12,982 nucleotides of DNA, from NCBI GenBank assembly GCA_023427355.1, contig JAEZBK010000039.1, positions 1-12,982 of the forward strand, in the 5' to 3' direction. This stretch comes from Pseudomonadota bacterium (GTDB lineage Bacteria; Pseudomonadota; Alphaproteobacteria; Micropepsales; Micropepsaceae). The translations under genes and the position numbers were made by a program. Positions within the stretch are counted from its first letter, which is position 1, and each line of letters starts with the position of its first letter. Shown piece after piece: positions 5,400-12,982 of the stretch. The notes under the pieces were generated by a model. The model did not search any database. It was not told where the DNA came from and saw nothing but the letters and a program-made list of their open reading frames with translations.

Positions 5400-7943
5400 A
5401 TGGCGCGCTACAACGCCAAGGAATCCGAGCAGCACTGGCAGAAAGTCTGGGACGAGAAGCAGTCGTTCCTGACGCCGGAGCATTCGCAAAAGCCCAAATG
5501 CTATGTGCTGGAAATGTTCCCCTATCCGTCGGGGCGCATCCATATGGGCCATGTGCGCAACTACACGATGGGCGACTGCCTGGCCCGCTTTCGCCGCGCA
5601 CAGGGCTATTCTGTGCTGCATCCCATGGGGTGGGATGCCTTCGGTCTGCCGGCAGAGAACGCGGCGCGCGACAAGGGCGTCTCCCCGCGTGAATGGACCT
5701 ATGACAACATCGCGCATATGCGCGCCCAGCTCAAACTCATGGGCCTGTCCATTGACTGGACGCGCGAATTCGCCACCTGCGATCCGGAATATTATCACCA
5801 GCAGCAGAAGCTGTTCCTGAAGTTCTACGAGGCGGGCTTCGTCTATCGCGGCGAAGCCGATGTGAACTGGGACCCGGTGGACATGACCGTGCTCGCCAAC
5901 GAGCAGGTGATTGATGGCAAGGGCTGGCGTTCAGGCGCGGTGGTGGAACGGCGCAAGCTGTCGCAGTGGTTCTTCAAGATTACCGCCTTCGCACCGGAAC
6001 TGCTGGAGGCGCTGGATACGCTTGACCGTTGGCCGGAAAAAGTCCGCCTGATGCAGAAGAACTGGATCGGCCGCAGCGAGGGCCTGCGCTTCCAGTTCAC
6101 GCTGAGTGACGCGCGAAAGCTGGACGTCTTCACGACGCGTCCCGATACGCTGTTTGGCGCCTCCTTTGTGGCTCTTTCGCCCGATCATCCGCTGACCCAG
6201 GAACTGGCGGCGAACAATCCCGGCTTGCAGGATTTCATCGCACAATGCCGCAAGACCGGCACGGCGGAAGCGGAGATCGAAAAGGCCGAAAAGCTGGGCT
6301 TCGACACCGGCCTGACCGCCACCCATCCGTTCGATCCGGACTGGAAGCTGCCGGTTATGGTCGCCAATTTCGTGCTGATGGGCTATGGCACCGGCGCGAT
6401 TTTCGGCTGTCCTGCCCATGACCAGCGCGACCTGGATTTCGCCCGCAAATACGGGCTTTCCGTCACGCCCGTGGTGGTGCCCGAAGAGGCCGACGCCGCC
6501 AGTTTCGCGGTTGGCGACGAGGCCTATACAGGCCCCGGCAAGCTGGCCAATTCGCGCTTCCTGGACGGCATGACGGTCGAAGCGGCCAAGAACGAAATCG
6601 CCAGCCGGCTGGAAAAAGCCGGTATCGGCGAACGCACCGTCAATTTCCGCCTGCGCGACTGGCTGGTGTCTCGCCAGCGTCCCTGGGGCTGCCCCATTCC
6701 GGTGGTCCATTGCGCGCAGTGTGGTGTGGTTGCGCTGCCGGAAAGTGCGCTGCCGGTGAAACTGCCCGACCAGATCGATTTTTCGCGCACCGGCAATCCG
6801 CTGGATCGCGACCTGGCGTGGAAGAACACGACCTGCCCCGGTTGCGGCGGCCCCGCCACGCGCGATACCGATACGCTCGACACTTTTGCGGACTCGTCCT
6901 GGTATTTCGCCCGCTTTTGCGCACCGCACGCGCAGCAGCCGGTAGACAAGGCGGCGGCGGATTACTGGCTTCCGGTGGATCAGTATATCGGCGGCATCGA
7001 GCATGCGATCCTGCACCTGCTCTATGCCCGCTTCTTCACCCGCGCGATGCACAAGCTGGACCTGGTTTCGGTGCCCGAGCCTTTCGCGGGCCTGTTCACG
7101 CAAGGCATGGTCTGTCACGAAACCTACAAGAATGCAGCGGGCGAATGGGTTTCCCCGGATGAGATCGAGAAGCGCGATGGCAAGGCATTCCTGATCGGCA
7201 CGACCACGGAGATTTCCGTTGGCGCGTCTGAAAAGATGTCCAAATCCAAGAAGAACGTGATTGCCCCGGAAAGCATCATTGACGATTACGGTGCCGACAC
7301 AATCCGCTGGTTCATGCTTTCGGACACGCCTCCCGAGCGCGACATTGAATGGACAGATGCCGGCGCCGAGGGCTGCTGGCGCTTCGTACAGCGTGTGCAT
7401 CGGCTGGTGACGGAAGCCGAAGGCCTGCCGGCGCCCGGTACGGTGCCCAGCGCCGATGACGCTGTTTCCAGGACATTGCGCACTGCCACGCACAAGGCTA
7501 TCGCGGCCGTTACCGATCACTTGGCAGAGCTGCGCTTCAACAGTGCGGTCGCACAGCTTTATATGCTGGCCAATGCCGTGCAGGAGGGCTTGACCGCGAA
7601 TTCGTCGGTCCGCCGCGAAGCGCTGGAGGCTCTGGTCCTATTGTCAGCGCCGATGATGCCGCACCTGGCAGAGACTTGCTGGCAGGCGCTGGGCCATGCG
7701 GCCCTCGTCGTGGAAACGCCCTGGCCGCAGCACGATCCGGCCCTGCTGGAATCCGACACCGTAACCTACCCGGTCCAGGTCAATGGCAAGCACCGTGTCA
7801 CGTTCCAGATCGAAAAGAACGCCGACAATGCGGCAATCCAGGCGCGCGCCCTCAGCTTCGAGGAAGTAAAGCGCGTTTTGGACGGCAAGGAGCCGAAAAA
7901 GATTATCATTGTCCCCGGACGCATTGTTAACATCGTCGCATGA
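5400..7943 (+). CDS. leuS: Leucyl-tRNA synthetase
   Basis: An 847-residue class I aminoacyl-tRNA synthetase that charges tRNA-Leu in the cytosol, of normal bacterial length. The HIGH motif appears as HMGH (48-51) in [19 protein letters not shown]. The CP1 editing domain, which hydrolyses mischarged tRNA, is at about 220-400 and carries the Thr-rich motif TTRPDTLFG from T245. Two Cys pairs, C438/C441 and C479/C482, form a zinc-binding element typical of many bacterial LeuRS enzymes. [13 protein letters not shown] and the KMSKS loop (K612-S616, EKMSKSKKN) follow. The anticodon-binding helical region and the small C-terminal domain end in [14 protein letters not shown]. The start at ATG 5400 gives [14 protein letters not shown], typical of the family. 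It overlaps lptE by four bases (ATGA), showing translational coupling. Confidence 0.98.
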   Translation: MARYNAKESEQHWQKVWDEKQSFLTPEHSQKPKCYVLEMFPYPSGRIHMGHVRNYTMGDCLARFRRAQGYSVLHPMGWDAFGLPAENAARDKGVSPREWTYDNIAHMRAQLKLMGLSIDWTREFATCDPEYYHQQQKLFLKFYEAGFVYRGEADVNWDPVDMTVLANEQVIDGKGWRSGAVVERRKLSQWFFKITAFAPELLEALDTLDRWPEKVRLMQKNWIGRSEGLRFQFTLSDARKLDVFTTRPDTLFGASFVALSPDHPLTQELAANNPGLQDFIAQCRKTGTAEAEIEKAEKLGFDTGLTATHPFDPDWKLPVMVANFVLMGYGTGAIFGCPAHDQRDLDFARKYGLSVTPVVVPEEADAASFAVGDEAYTGPGKLANSRFLDGMTVEAAKNEIASRLEKAGIGERTVNFRLRDWLVSRQRPWGCPIPVVHCAQCGVVALPESALPVKLPDQIDFSRTGNPLDRDLAWKNTTCPGCGGPATRDTDTLDTFADSSWYFARFCAPHAQQPVDKAAADYWLPVDQYIGGIEHAILHLLYARFFTRAMHKLDLVSVPEPFAGLFTQGMVCHETYKNAAGEWVSPDEIEKRDGKAFLIGTTTEISVGASEKMSKSKKNVIAPESIIDDYGADTIRWFMLSDTPPERDIEWTDAGAEGCWRFVQRVHRLVTEAEGLPAPGTVPSADDAVSRTLRTATHKAIAAVTDHLAELRFNSAVAQLYMLANAVQEGLTANSSVRREALEALVLLSAPMMPHLAETCWQALGHAALVVETPWPQHDPALLESDTVTYPVQVNGKHRVTFQIEKNADNAAIQARALSFEEVKRVLDGKEPKKIIIVPGRIVNIVA

Positions 7944-8416
7944 AGAAGCTGGCTCTCCTCGCAGGTGTACTTGCGCTGGCTGGCTGCGGTTTCCGTCCGA
8001 TGTATGCGCCGGGGCTGTCGCCGCAACTTGCCGCCGTCTATGTCGAGCCCATGCCGGAGCGCGAGGGCTATGAACTGCGCAACACGCTGATTGACCTTCT
8101 GGGCTCCAACGGCGTGATGACAGGCAAGCGCTATCGCCTGGCCATCCATCTGAAGCAAACCAGCCGCGGCGTGGCCTTGCAGAATGACGCTGCCATTACC
8201 CGCTACAACGACACGCTGGACGTCGAGTACACCCTGACCGACATGGCGGGGAACAAGGTGACGACCGGCAGCCAGACAAGCCTGTCCGCCTATAACGTGG
8301 CCAATTCGCCTTATGCCACCCTGGCGGCACAGCGCGATTCCTCCCGACGCGCCGCCATGTCCATCGCAGAGCGCATCCGCATGGATCTGGCCGCCCATTT
8401 TCGCCAGGGCCGATGA
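7940..8416 (+). CDS. lptE: LPS assembly lipoprotein LptE
   Basis: A 158-residue lipoprotein that plugs and stabilises the LptD barrel and delivers lipopolysaccharide to the outer leaflet of the outer membrane. The signal peptide [16 protein letters not shown] has a lipobox with Cys16, followed by GFRPMYAP, the characteristic LptE start (Cys-Gly-Phe-Arg-Pro-Met-Tyr). Next come a small alpha/beta domain, with RNTLIDLL and [11 protein letters not shown], then [25 protein letters not shown] and a C-terminal helix ([19 protein letters not shown]). Such short divergent LptE proteins are normal in alphaproteobacteria. Its start overlaps leuS by four bases and its end overlaps holA by four bases. leuS-lptE-holA is a widely conserved order. 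Confidence 0.93.
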   Translation: MKKLALLAGVLALAGCGFRPMYAPGLSPQLAAVYVEPMPEREGYELRNTLIDLLGSNGVMTGKRYRLAIHLKQTSRGVALQNDAAITRYNDTLDVEYTLTDMAGNKVTTGSQTSLSAYNVANSPYATLAAQRDSSRRAAMSIAERIRMDLAAHFRQGR

Positions 8417-9435
8417 TCGTCAAGAGCCATGAGGCCGACAGATTCGTTGCCGCGCCACCCAAGACGCTGCAGGTTGCGCTGGTGTTCGGCCCCGATGCCG
8501 GCCTGGTACAGGAGCGCACGGAAAAGCTGCTCAAGACCGTTGTCAGCGACCTGAGCGATCCCTTCAACGCAGTGGACATCAGCGAGGCTGCGCTTCTGGA
8601 CGACAAAGCCCGATTGTTCGATGAGGCTGCCGCCATTTCCATGATGGGAGGGCGGCGCATTATCCGGGTGCGCGGAGGCGGTAACGAACTGGCGCCGCTT
8701 TTTGAATCTTTCCTGGATGACCATGTGGGTGATGCCCTTGTTGTGATCGAGGCGGGCGACTTGGCCAAGAACAGCGCTCTGCGCAAGCTGTTCGAGGCCG
8801 ACAAGCAGGCTGCCGCCATACCCTGCTATGCCGACAATGCCCGTGACCTTGGAGACGTGGTACGCGACGAGATGAAGGCACAGGGGTTCACGATGGCGCC
8901 CGGCGCGGTCGAGGAAGCCGTCTCGAGGCTGGGCAATGATCGCGGCGTGACGCGGCGCGAACTGGAAAAGCTGGCGCTTTATGCCCATGGCCAGAAACAG
9001 ATCAGCGCCGAAGACGTGCGCGCGGTTATGGGCGATGAATCCCAGGCGCGCACCGAGGCTGCCTATGACGCAGCGGGCATGGGCGACCTGGCAAAACTGG
9101 ACCTGGAGCTGGAGCGGCTGTGGGTGGCCGATACCCAGCCTGCCCAGATCATCCGTGGCGCCCTGGGTCATTTCCAGCGCGTGATGCTGGCAAAGGAAGG
9201 CATGGCGCGGGGCGAACAGCTCGATGCAGTAATGCGAAAATTCTTCCCGCCCATCCATTTTTCCCGCGCCGACAGCTTCAAGGCACAGGCGCGCAACTGG
9301 AATTCCGAAAAGCTGGCCGAGGCGCTGGATCTGCTGCTCGAGACCGAAGGGTTGACCCGCACGACCGCCATGCCTGCGGAGGCCATCACGGGGCGCGCGC
9401 TTTTCACCGTCGCGGCGCTGGCCAAAGCACGCTAA
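8413..9435 (+). CDS. holA: DNA polymerase III subunit delta
   Basis: A 340-residue clamp-loader subunit that opens the beta sliding clamp during replication. The N-terminal part has VALVFGPDAGLVQERTEKLL, the degenerate nucleotide-fold opening of delta, which does not bind ATP. Further family features are AAISMMGGRRIIRVR, a DALVVIEAGDLAKNSALRK segment, AIPCYADNARDL, and the helical lid and collar domains with SRLGNDRGVTRRELEKLALY and the C-terminal HPF-like region (ISAEDVRAVMGDESQ). The length matches the family (about 335-345). It overlaps lptE by four bases (ATGA), and hisF begins nine bases after its stop, so all lie in one transcript by spacing. Confidence 0.93.
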   Translation: MIVKSHEADRFVAAPPKTLQVALVFGPDAGLVQERTEKLLKTVVSDLSDPFNAVDISEAALLDDKARLFDEAAAISMMGGRRIIRVRGGGNELAPLFESFLDDHVGDALVVIEAGDLAKNSALRKLFEADKQAAAIPCYADNARDLGDVVRDEMKAQGFTMAPGAVEEAVSRLGNDRGVTRRELEKLALYAHGQKQISAEDVRAVMGDESQARTEAAYDAAGMGDLAKLDLELERLWVADTQPAQIIRGALGHFQRVMLAKEGMARGEQLDAVMRKFFPPIHFSRADSFKAQARNWNSEKLAEALDLLLETEGLTRTTAMPAEAITGRALFTVAALAKAR

Positions 9436-9444
9436 ACAACGTCC

Positions 9445-10206
9445 ATGCTGAAAGTCCGCATCATACCCTGCCTCGACGTAAAGGATGGGCGCGTCGTCAA
9501 GGGCATCAATTTTGAGGGCCTGCGCGATGCCGGCGATCCGGTGGAACAGGCGATCATCTATGACGCCGCCGGGGCGGACGAACTTTGTTTCCTCGACATC
9601 ACCGCGTCCCATGAAAATCGCGGCACCATCCTGGATGTGGTGCGGCGTACCGCCGAAGTCTGCTTCATGCCGTTGACCGTAGGGGGCGGCGTCCGCGAAC
9701 TGGCCGACATCCGCGCCCTGCTGCTGGCTGGCGCCGACAAGGTCTCGATCAATTCCGCCGCCGTGGCCCGACCGGAGTTTGTCGCCGAGGCGGCGCAAAA
9801 ATTCGGTAGCCAGTGCATCGTGGCGGCGATTGACGCCAAGATGGCACCCAGCGGACGGTATGAGATCTACACCCATGGCGGACGCCGGGAGACTGGTATT
9901 GACGCCGTCGAACATGCCCGCAAGCTGGTCGGCTTCGGCGCCGGCGAGGTGCTCCTGACCTCCATGGACCGGGATGGCGTGAAATCCGGCTATGACCTGA
10001 AGCTGACCCGCGCCGTGGCCGATGCGGTGCCCGTGCCTGTCATCGCCTCGGGCGGCGTCGGCAGTGCCCAGGACCTGGTGGACGGTGTGCGCGAGGGTCA
10101 TGCCAGCGCCGTACTGGCAGCCTCGATCTTCCATTTCGGCGAAGTGAGCATCGCACAGGCCAAGGCTGCGCTGGCGGCAGCCGACATTCCCACCCGCCCA
10201 ATCTGA
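9445..10206 (+). CDS. hisF: Imidazole glycerol phosphate synthase cyclase subunit HisF
   Basis: A 253-residue TIM-barrel enzyme that, with the glutaminase HisH, converts PRFAR and ammonia to imidazole glycerol phosphate and AICAR, linking histidine and purine synthesis. The catalytic Asp11 is in [15 protein letters not shown] and Asp130 is in VAAIDAKM. The phosphate-binding motifs LTVGGGVR (near 77-84) and the late SGGVG (in [14 protein letters not shown]) are intact. The start at ATG 9445 gives the typical [11 protein letters not shown] opening. It is of normal length and shows no defect. No hisH, hisA or hisE is beside it; HisF normally sits in a hisHAF(E) cluster, so here it lies outside that arrangement, nine bases behind holA and overlapping the CHAD gene by one base. 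Confidence 0.97.
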   Translation: MLKVRIIPCLDVKDGRVVKGINFEGLRDAGDPVEQAIIYDAAGADELCFLDITASHENRGTILDVVRRTAEVCFMPLTVGGGVRELADIRALLLAGADKVSINSAAVARPEFVAEAAQKFGSQCIVAAIDAKMAPSGRYEIYTHGGRRETGIDAVEHARKLVGFGAGEVLLTSMDRDGVKSGYDLKLTRAVADAVPVPVIASGGVGSAQDLVDGVREGHASAVLAASIFHFGEVSIAQAKAALAAADIPTRPI

Positions 10207-11063
10207 TGAAAAGAGCCCGCGCGCTTCTGACCAAGGACATGCGCGCCGATGACGCCTTCCGCACCATCCTGGGCGATTGCCTGACCGGCGTGCGCACCCA
10301 CGCACAGACCCTGCGAACCCGGCGCGATGCCGAGGCCCTGCACCAGATACGCGTAGCCCTGCGCCGCCTGGAAGTGGTTCTGGGCGCTTTCGGAGAAGCC
10401 TTTCGGCAGAGCTGGTTTGCGCAGTTGCGCGGCCGCGCCAAGGTCGTTCTGCGCGCGCTGGGCCCAGCCCGCGATCTGGACGTGCTGCTGGATACGCTTT
10501 GGCCGGATGACGCGCGCGCCAGGAATGTCATCGCCTTGCGGCGCAAGGCCGAAGCGGCCCGTGACCGCGCCTGGAAGACGGTGCGGCGCCTGATACGCAG
10601 CGAGGATTTTGTGCTGCTCCTGGACGACCTGGCGGGGCTGGAACAATCGCGCCTGCCATTGGGCGGCGATATGCAGGTCGGACCGCTGTCACGGCGGTTG
10701 CTGGACCAAGCCGCGGCACGGGTACGCAAGCGCGGGCACAAAGCGCAGGGTCGCAAGGAAGAGACACTGCATCGTTTGCGTATCGCGCTGAAAAAATTGC
10801 GCTACCTGACACAGGCATTTGCCAGCCTGTATCCCGGCAGGCGGCTGAAGCCATACCTGCAGTCCGTGCGGCAGCTTCAGGAAGAGCTGGGCCACCTCAA
10901 CGATCTGGCCCAGGTGCATGCCACCATGGCTCGCCTGGCCGGTGACGCCGGCGACAGGCCCCTGCCCGGTCGCGCCGCTAAGATGCGCCTGCGCGCCGTG
11001 CGACTGGCGCTTGCGCGCTATGACAGCCTTCGCCGCCGCAAGCCTTACTGGAAACGCGCCTAG
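10206..11063 (+). CDS. CHAD domain-containing protein
   Basis: A 285-residue, very basic helical protein of the CHAD family. CHAD domains bind inorganic polyphosphate and often accompany CYTH triphosphatases, but no CYTH domain is present here. Two conserved histidine motifs mark the two helical halves: H46 in LHQIRVALRRLE and H189 in LHRLRIALKKLRYL. LRALGPARDLDVLLDTLW (83-100) and LQEELGHLNDLAQVHA are the other typical elements. The many Arg and Lys residues along the helices fit binding of an anionic polymer. Its ATG overlaps the hisF stop (TGATG), giving coupling. It is the last gene of the operon and stops two bases before the convergent xth stop, so no room exists for a conventional terminator between them. 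A role in polyphosphate granules is inferred from the family alone. It ends with TAG. Confidence 0.9.
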   Translation: MKRARALLTKDMRADDAFRTILGDCLTGVRTHAQTLRTRRDAEALHQIRVALRRLEVVLGAFGEAFRQSWFAQLRGRAKVVLRALGPARDLDVLLDTLWPDDARARNVIALRRKAEAARDRAWKTVRRLIRSEDFVLLLDDLAGLEQSRLPLGGDMQVGPLSRRLLDQAAARVRKRGHKAQGRKEETLHRLRIALKKLRYLTQAFASLYPGRRLKPYLQSVRQLQEELGHLNDLAQVHATMARLAGDAGDRPLPGRAAKMRLRAVRLALARYDSLRRRKPYWKRA

Positions 11064-11065
11064 CT

Positions 11066-11863
11066 TCACATATCGAGTTCGATCATCACCGGCACATGAT
11101 CGGAGGCCTTTTGCCAGCCGCGCATCTTTTTGAAAATCGTCTGTGACCTGAGAGCTTCGGTGATGCCCGGACTGGCCCAGACATGGTCAAGCCGCCGGCC
11201 GCGATCGGACGCTTCCCAGTCGGCGGCGCGGTAGCTCCACCAGGAGTAGATTTTCTGCTCCGGCGGCACGAAGCGGCGGGTGGCATCGGTCCAGTCGAAA
11301 GCCGCTTGTGCTTCGCCAAACAGCTTGGTCTCCACCGGCGTATGGCTGACCACGTCCAGCAGCTGCTTGTGGCTCCACACATCGGTCTCCAGCGGCGCAA
11401 CGTTGAGATCGCCCAACAGCAGCACGGGGTCGTTCCGCCGCGATTTTCGCTTCGCAAAGAAGCGTTCCATTCCCTCCAGGAAGTGCAGCTTGTGGGCAAA
11501 TTTCGGATTGCGCGCGGGATCGGGAATATCCCCGCCCGCGGGCACATAGAAATTGTGCAATTCCAGCCCATTCTGCAGCGTCACGGCCATGTGCCGCGCG
11601 TGGCCCTCGCGACAAAAACCTTCGGTCCCGCTGTGGCGGAAAGGGATGCGCGAGAGCACCGCCACGCCGTGATAGGCTTTCTGACCGCAGATCGCTTGGT
11701 GGACATAGCCCAGCTTGGCCAGCGGCACGCCAGGAAACAGGTCGTCGGTAACTTTGGTTTCCTGCAGGCACAGCACATCCGGCTGTCTTTCCCGCAGAAA
11801 CCGAGCCACCAGCGCGATGCGGTGGCGGACGGAATTGATATTCCAGGTGGCGACTTTCAGCAT
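11066..11863 (-). CDS. xth: Exodeoxyribonuclease III (AP endonuclease)
   Basis: A 265-residue Xth/ExoA-family nuclease that cuts abasic sites and trims 3' blocked ends in base-excision repair. The metal and catalytic residues are present: Asn8 in TWNINSVRHR, Glu35 in CLQETK, Tyr106 in FYVPAGGD, Asp152 and Asn154 in GDLNVAP, and Asp255/His256 in the final SDHVPVMIEL. Trp and Arg residues before it (SWWSYRAADW and RRLDHVWAS) are typical for the family. ATG 11863 gives the standard opening MLKVATWNIN; GGGAG lies 11 bases upstream, a little far. The frame continues upstream to 11914 without family similarity. It converges with the CHAD gene and is divergent from the small membrane-protein gene across a 176-base AT-rich gap. 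Confidence 0.93.
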   Translation of the reverse strand: MLKVATWNINSVRHRIALVARFLRERQPDVLCLQETKVTDDLFPGVPLAKLGYVHQAICGQKAYHGVAVLSRIPFRHSGTEGFCREGHARHMAVTLQNGLELHNFYVPAGGDIPDPARNPKFAHKLHFLEGMERFFAKRKSRRNDPVLLLGDLNVAPLETDVWSHKQLLDVVSHTPVETKLFGEAQAAFDWTDATRRFVPPEQKIYSWWSYRAADWEASDRGRRLDHVWASPGITEALRSQTIFKKMRGWQKASDHVPVMIELDM

Positions 11864-11896
11864 TTTTTGCAGCACTCCCATGCTGCACTTGCACAT

Positions 11897-11925
11897 CGCG
11901 TTAACAACGCGCAATTTTGTTGTTA
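11897..11925. promoter_or_regulatory. Two interleaved inverted repeats between xth and the small gene
   Basis: CGCGTT-AAC-AACGCG (11897-11911) is a perfect 6-base inverted repeat. TAACAAC (11902-11908) also pairs with GTTGTTA (11919-11925) around ten bases. They sit 34-62 bases upstream of the xth start in a locally AT-rich divergent promoter region, a place expected for an operator. No regulator can be assigned. Confidence 0.3.
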
Positions 11926-11985
11926 CTGATTTAAAAACAAGTACTTAGACGATTTGTTATGAATTATTACACCATCTAGCCATAC

Positions 11986-12013
11986 TTGAAACGCGTGACA
12001 AGGGGTATATATT
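11986..12013 (+). promoter_or_regulatory. Predicted sigma70-type promoter of the 41-residue protein gene
   Basis: TTGAAA (11986-11991), a 16-base spacer, and TATATT (12008-12013) form a good promoter match in the most AT-rich stretch of the window. The expected transcription start near 12020 would leave a leader of about 20 bases that carries the AAGGAG ribosome binding site. Confidence 0.5.
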
Positions 12014-12027
12014 GCATTGCAACAACG

Positions 12028-12033
12028 AAGGAG
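12028..12033 (+). promoter_or_regulatory. Strong ribosome binding site AAGGAG of the small gene
   Basis: AAGGAG lies six bases before the ATG at 12040, the best Shine-Dalgarno match I noticed in the window. It is the chief argument that the short reading frame after it is translated. Confidence 0.65.
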
Positions 12034-12039
12034 CATCCC

Positions 12040-12165
12040 ATGTCCCAGTCTCTCATCCGTCTTCCCGAAGCCCCGGCCTCGGAGCAGGTTGCCTCGGTCC
12101 TTGGCGGCCTGTCTGCCATTCTCAGCGCTGGCCTTCTCTACGTCGCCTTCGCCATCGCCCTCTAA
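12040..12165 (+). CDS. Small single-pass membrane protein, 41 residues, function unknown
   Basis: I do not recognise this protein. It has a short polar N-terminus (MSQSLIRLPEAPASEQ) followed from about residue 17 by a continuous hydrophobic stretch rich in Ala, Leu, Val and Gly with a single Tyr (VASVLGGLSAILSAG, then LLYVAFAIAL), which ends the protein. That fits one transmembrane helix with almost nothing after it. The support for a real gene comes from its surroundings: a sigma70-like promoter 27 bases upstream, a strong ribosome binding site with ideal spacing, GC-biased codons and a stem-loop just after the stop TAA. It stands alone between divergent xth and convergent tsaD. Small hydrophobic proteins of this size can be subunits or regulators of membrane complexes, or type I toxins; nothing here decides among these. 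Confidence 0.6.
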   Translation: MSQSLIRLPEAPASEQVASVLGGLSAILSAGLLYVAFAIAL

Positions 12166-12166
12166 A

Positions 12167-12204
12167 CCGGCCTGAAGCGGCGGCACCAGCCGCCCTTCAG
12201 CCGG
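12167..12204 (+). terminator. Stem-loop after the small gene, possibly bidirectional terminator
   Basis: The left arm has CCGG, CTGAAG and GGCGG and the right arm CCGCC, CTTCAG and CCGG, which pair over 15 bases with two bulged C residues and a loop of CACCAG. It starts one base after the small gene's stop codon. There is no U-tract on the plus strand. On the minus strand TTTAG follows, so it could also end tsaD transcription. Confidence 0.45.
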
Positions 12205-12225
12205 TGGCGGCAGCGCCAGCCGCCA
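12205..12225 (-). terminator. Second stem-loop directly after the tsaD stop codon
   Basis: TGGCGGC (12205-12211) and GCCGCCA (12219-12225) pair perfectly over seven bases around a seven-base loop, three bases past the tsaD stop codon. It lacks a U-tract by itself and stands back to back with the stem-loop at 12167-12204, so the two may act together between the convergent genes. Confidence 0.35.
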
Positions 12226-12228
12226 TGG

Positions 12229-12982
12229 TCACGGCCCAGTTGCCAAAGGCCAGCGCGCCCGGGGTGCGATACCCATATCGTCCCCGGCCTGAATGGCCAG
12301 TTTTTCCAGCCCTGCCCAGGCGATCATCGCCGCATTGTCGGTGCATAGCTTCGCGGGTGGGATCGACAGGGCAAAGCCCCTTATGGCGCACAACCTGTCC
12401 AAGGCAGCGCCGATGGCGCGGTTGGCGGCTACACCGCCGGCCACCACCAGCGTTTTCTTTCCCGCTGCAGGGAAATCCCTTTCAAACCATTCCATCGCAG
12501 ACCGGGTGCGGTCGACGAGGATATCCGTCACGGCCGCTTGAAAGCTGGCGCAGACGTCCTCGGTCTTCGTCGGCTGGCGTTCGGTCAACTGCCGTACTGC
12601 CGTTTTCAGGCCGCTGAAGGAAAAGTCGGCCGTCCGGCGCACATTATGGCCCGTGACGAGCGGGCGCGGCAGATCGAAAGCGCGTGGATTGCCGGCAAGC
12701 GCCAGTCTCTCTACTTGTGGCCCGCCGGGATAAGGCAGCCCGAGCAGCTTGGCGACCTTGTCGAATGCCTCGCCCACCGCGTCGTCAATGGTGCTGCCGT
12801 ACAGGCGAAAATCCTCCAGCCCACCCACGCCCAGCAACTGGCAATGGCCGCCAGATACCAGCAGCAAAAGAAAGGGAAACGCCACGCCGTCCGTCAGGCG
12901 CGCCGTCAGCGCATGCCCCATCAAATGGTTGACGGCGACCAATGGCCTGGCAAGCCCCATCGCCACACCCTTGGCCGTGGTC
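12229..12982 (-). CDS. tsaD: tRNA N6-adenosine threonylcarbamoyltransferase TsaD (partial, 5' end outside window)
   Basis: The C-terminal 250 residues of TsaD, which transfers the threonylcarbamoyl group from TC-AMP to A37 of ANN-decoding tRNAs together with TsaB and TsaE; the first hundred or so residues lie past the right edge. The fragment begins with [18 protein letters not shown]. The metal ligands are present: His19 and His23 of the fragment in NHLMGH and Asp215 in [68 protein letters not shown] and [12 protein letters not shown] are the usual ASKHA-fold motifs. Bacterial family members generally have Glu where this one has Met in NHLMGH. It converges with the small membrane-protein gene across a 63-base gap filled by two stem-loops. 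Confidence 0.95.
   Translation of the reverse strand, partial: TTAKGVAMGLARPLVAVNHLMGHALTARLTDGVAFPFLLLLVSGGHCQLLGVGGLEDFRLYGSTIDDAVGEAFDKVAKLLGLPYPGGPQVERLALAGNPRAFDLPRPLVTGHNVRRTADFSFSGLKTAVRQLTERQPTKTEDVCASFQAAVTDILVDRTRSAMEWFERDFPAAGKKTLVVAGGVAANRAIGAALDRLCAIRGFALSIPPAKLCTDNAAMIAWAGLEKLAIQAGDDMGIAPRARWPLATGP

Noticed and set aside
5931..7520. A 529-codon open frame on the minus strand inside leuS
   Set aside because: It is a shadow of leuS; no domain or start signal supports it.
8311..10305. A 664-codon open frame on the minus strand across lptE, holA and hisF
   Set aside because: It is antisense to three well-recognised genes, has no family features and its composition (many His, Gln, Arg, Gly) is what a GC-rich gene read backwards gives.
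12012..12617. A 201-codon plus-strand frame overlapping the small gene and tsaD
   Set aside because: Most of it is antisense to tsaD, and it is in a different frame from the small protein that has the good ribosome binding site.
1..12982. Mobile elements, CRISPR arrays, tRNA or rRNA genes, and signs of a defence or biosynthetic cluster
   Set aside because: No transposase, integrase, repeat-spacer pattern, long terminal repeats or RNA gene was seen; the genes are core functions with uniform GC-rich composition.

Overview
The window is GC-rich, densely packed chromosomal DNA from what looks like an alphaproteobacterium. The main evidence is the block DUF3576 lipoprotein - leuS - lptE - holA, an alphaproteobacterial arrangement, plus a GC-rich codon bias, a YkuD protein and a CtrA-like site. 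The exact lineage cannot be fixed from sequence alone; a deep-branching alphaproteobacterium is possible, but that is a guess. Nothing seen is a phage, insertion sequence, CRISPR array, rRNA or tRNA gene. This is core housekeeping territory with a few irregular spots.

Left part (1-2405): on the minus strand lies the N-terminal part of a class A penicillin-binding protein (runs off the left edge), preceded by an OmpR-type response regulator whose receiver domain lacks the usual N-terminal acidic pair. Divergent from these on the plus strand are a conserved hypothetical protein and a small YkuD-fold L,D-transpeptidase without a signal peptide. Three of these four genes point to the cell wall or its control.

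Middle (2392-4743): the minus-strand yggS gene (PLP homeostasis protein) is interrupted by one in-frame TAG with the rest of the gene intact. Five bases away and divergent is a ThiE/TenI-family gene, which then overlaps convergently with a minus-strand porin-like outer-membrane barrel gene.

Right-centre (4830-11063): a probable single plus-strand operon reads DUF3576 lipoprotein, leuS, lptE, holA, hisF and a CHAD-domain protein, with gaps or overlaps of +7, -4, -4, +9 and -1 bases. A sigma70-like promoter (TTGCGA-N17-TATAAG) lies about 85 bases upstream. It joins translation (LeuRS), outer-membrane assembly (LptE), replication (Pol III delta), histidine/purine metabolism (HisF) and a putative polyphosphate-binding protein.

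Right end (11066-12982): xth (exonuclease III) is on the minus strand, followed by an AT-rich promoter region. A 41-codon membrane-protein gene with a strong ribosome binding site comes next, then two stem-loops, then the 3' three-quarters of tsaD (tRNA t6A synthesis) on the minus strand, running off the right edge.

I do not see a multi-gene novel system. The most distinctive items are the amber-interrupted yggS, the self-contained small membrane-protein gene, and the atypical response regulator next to the PBP gene.
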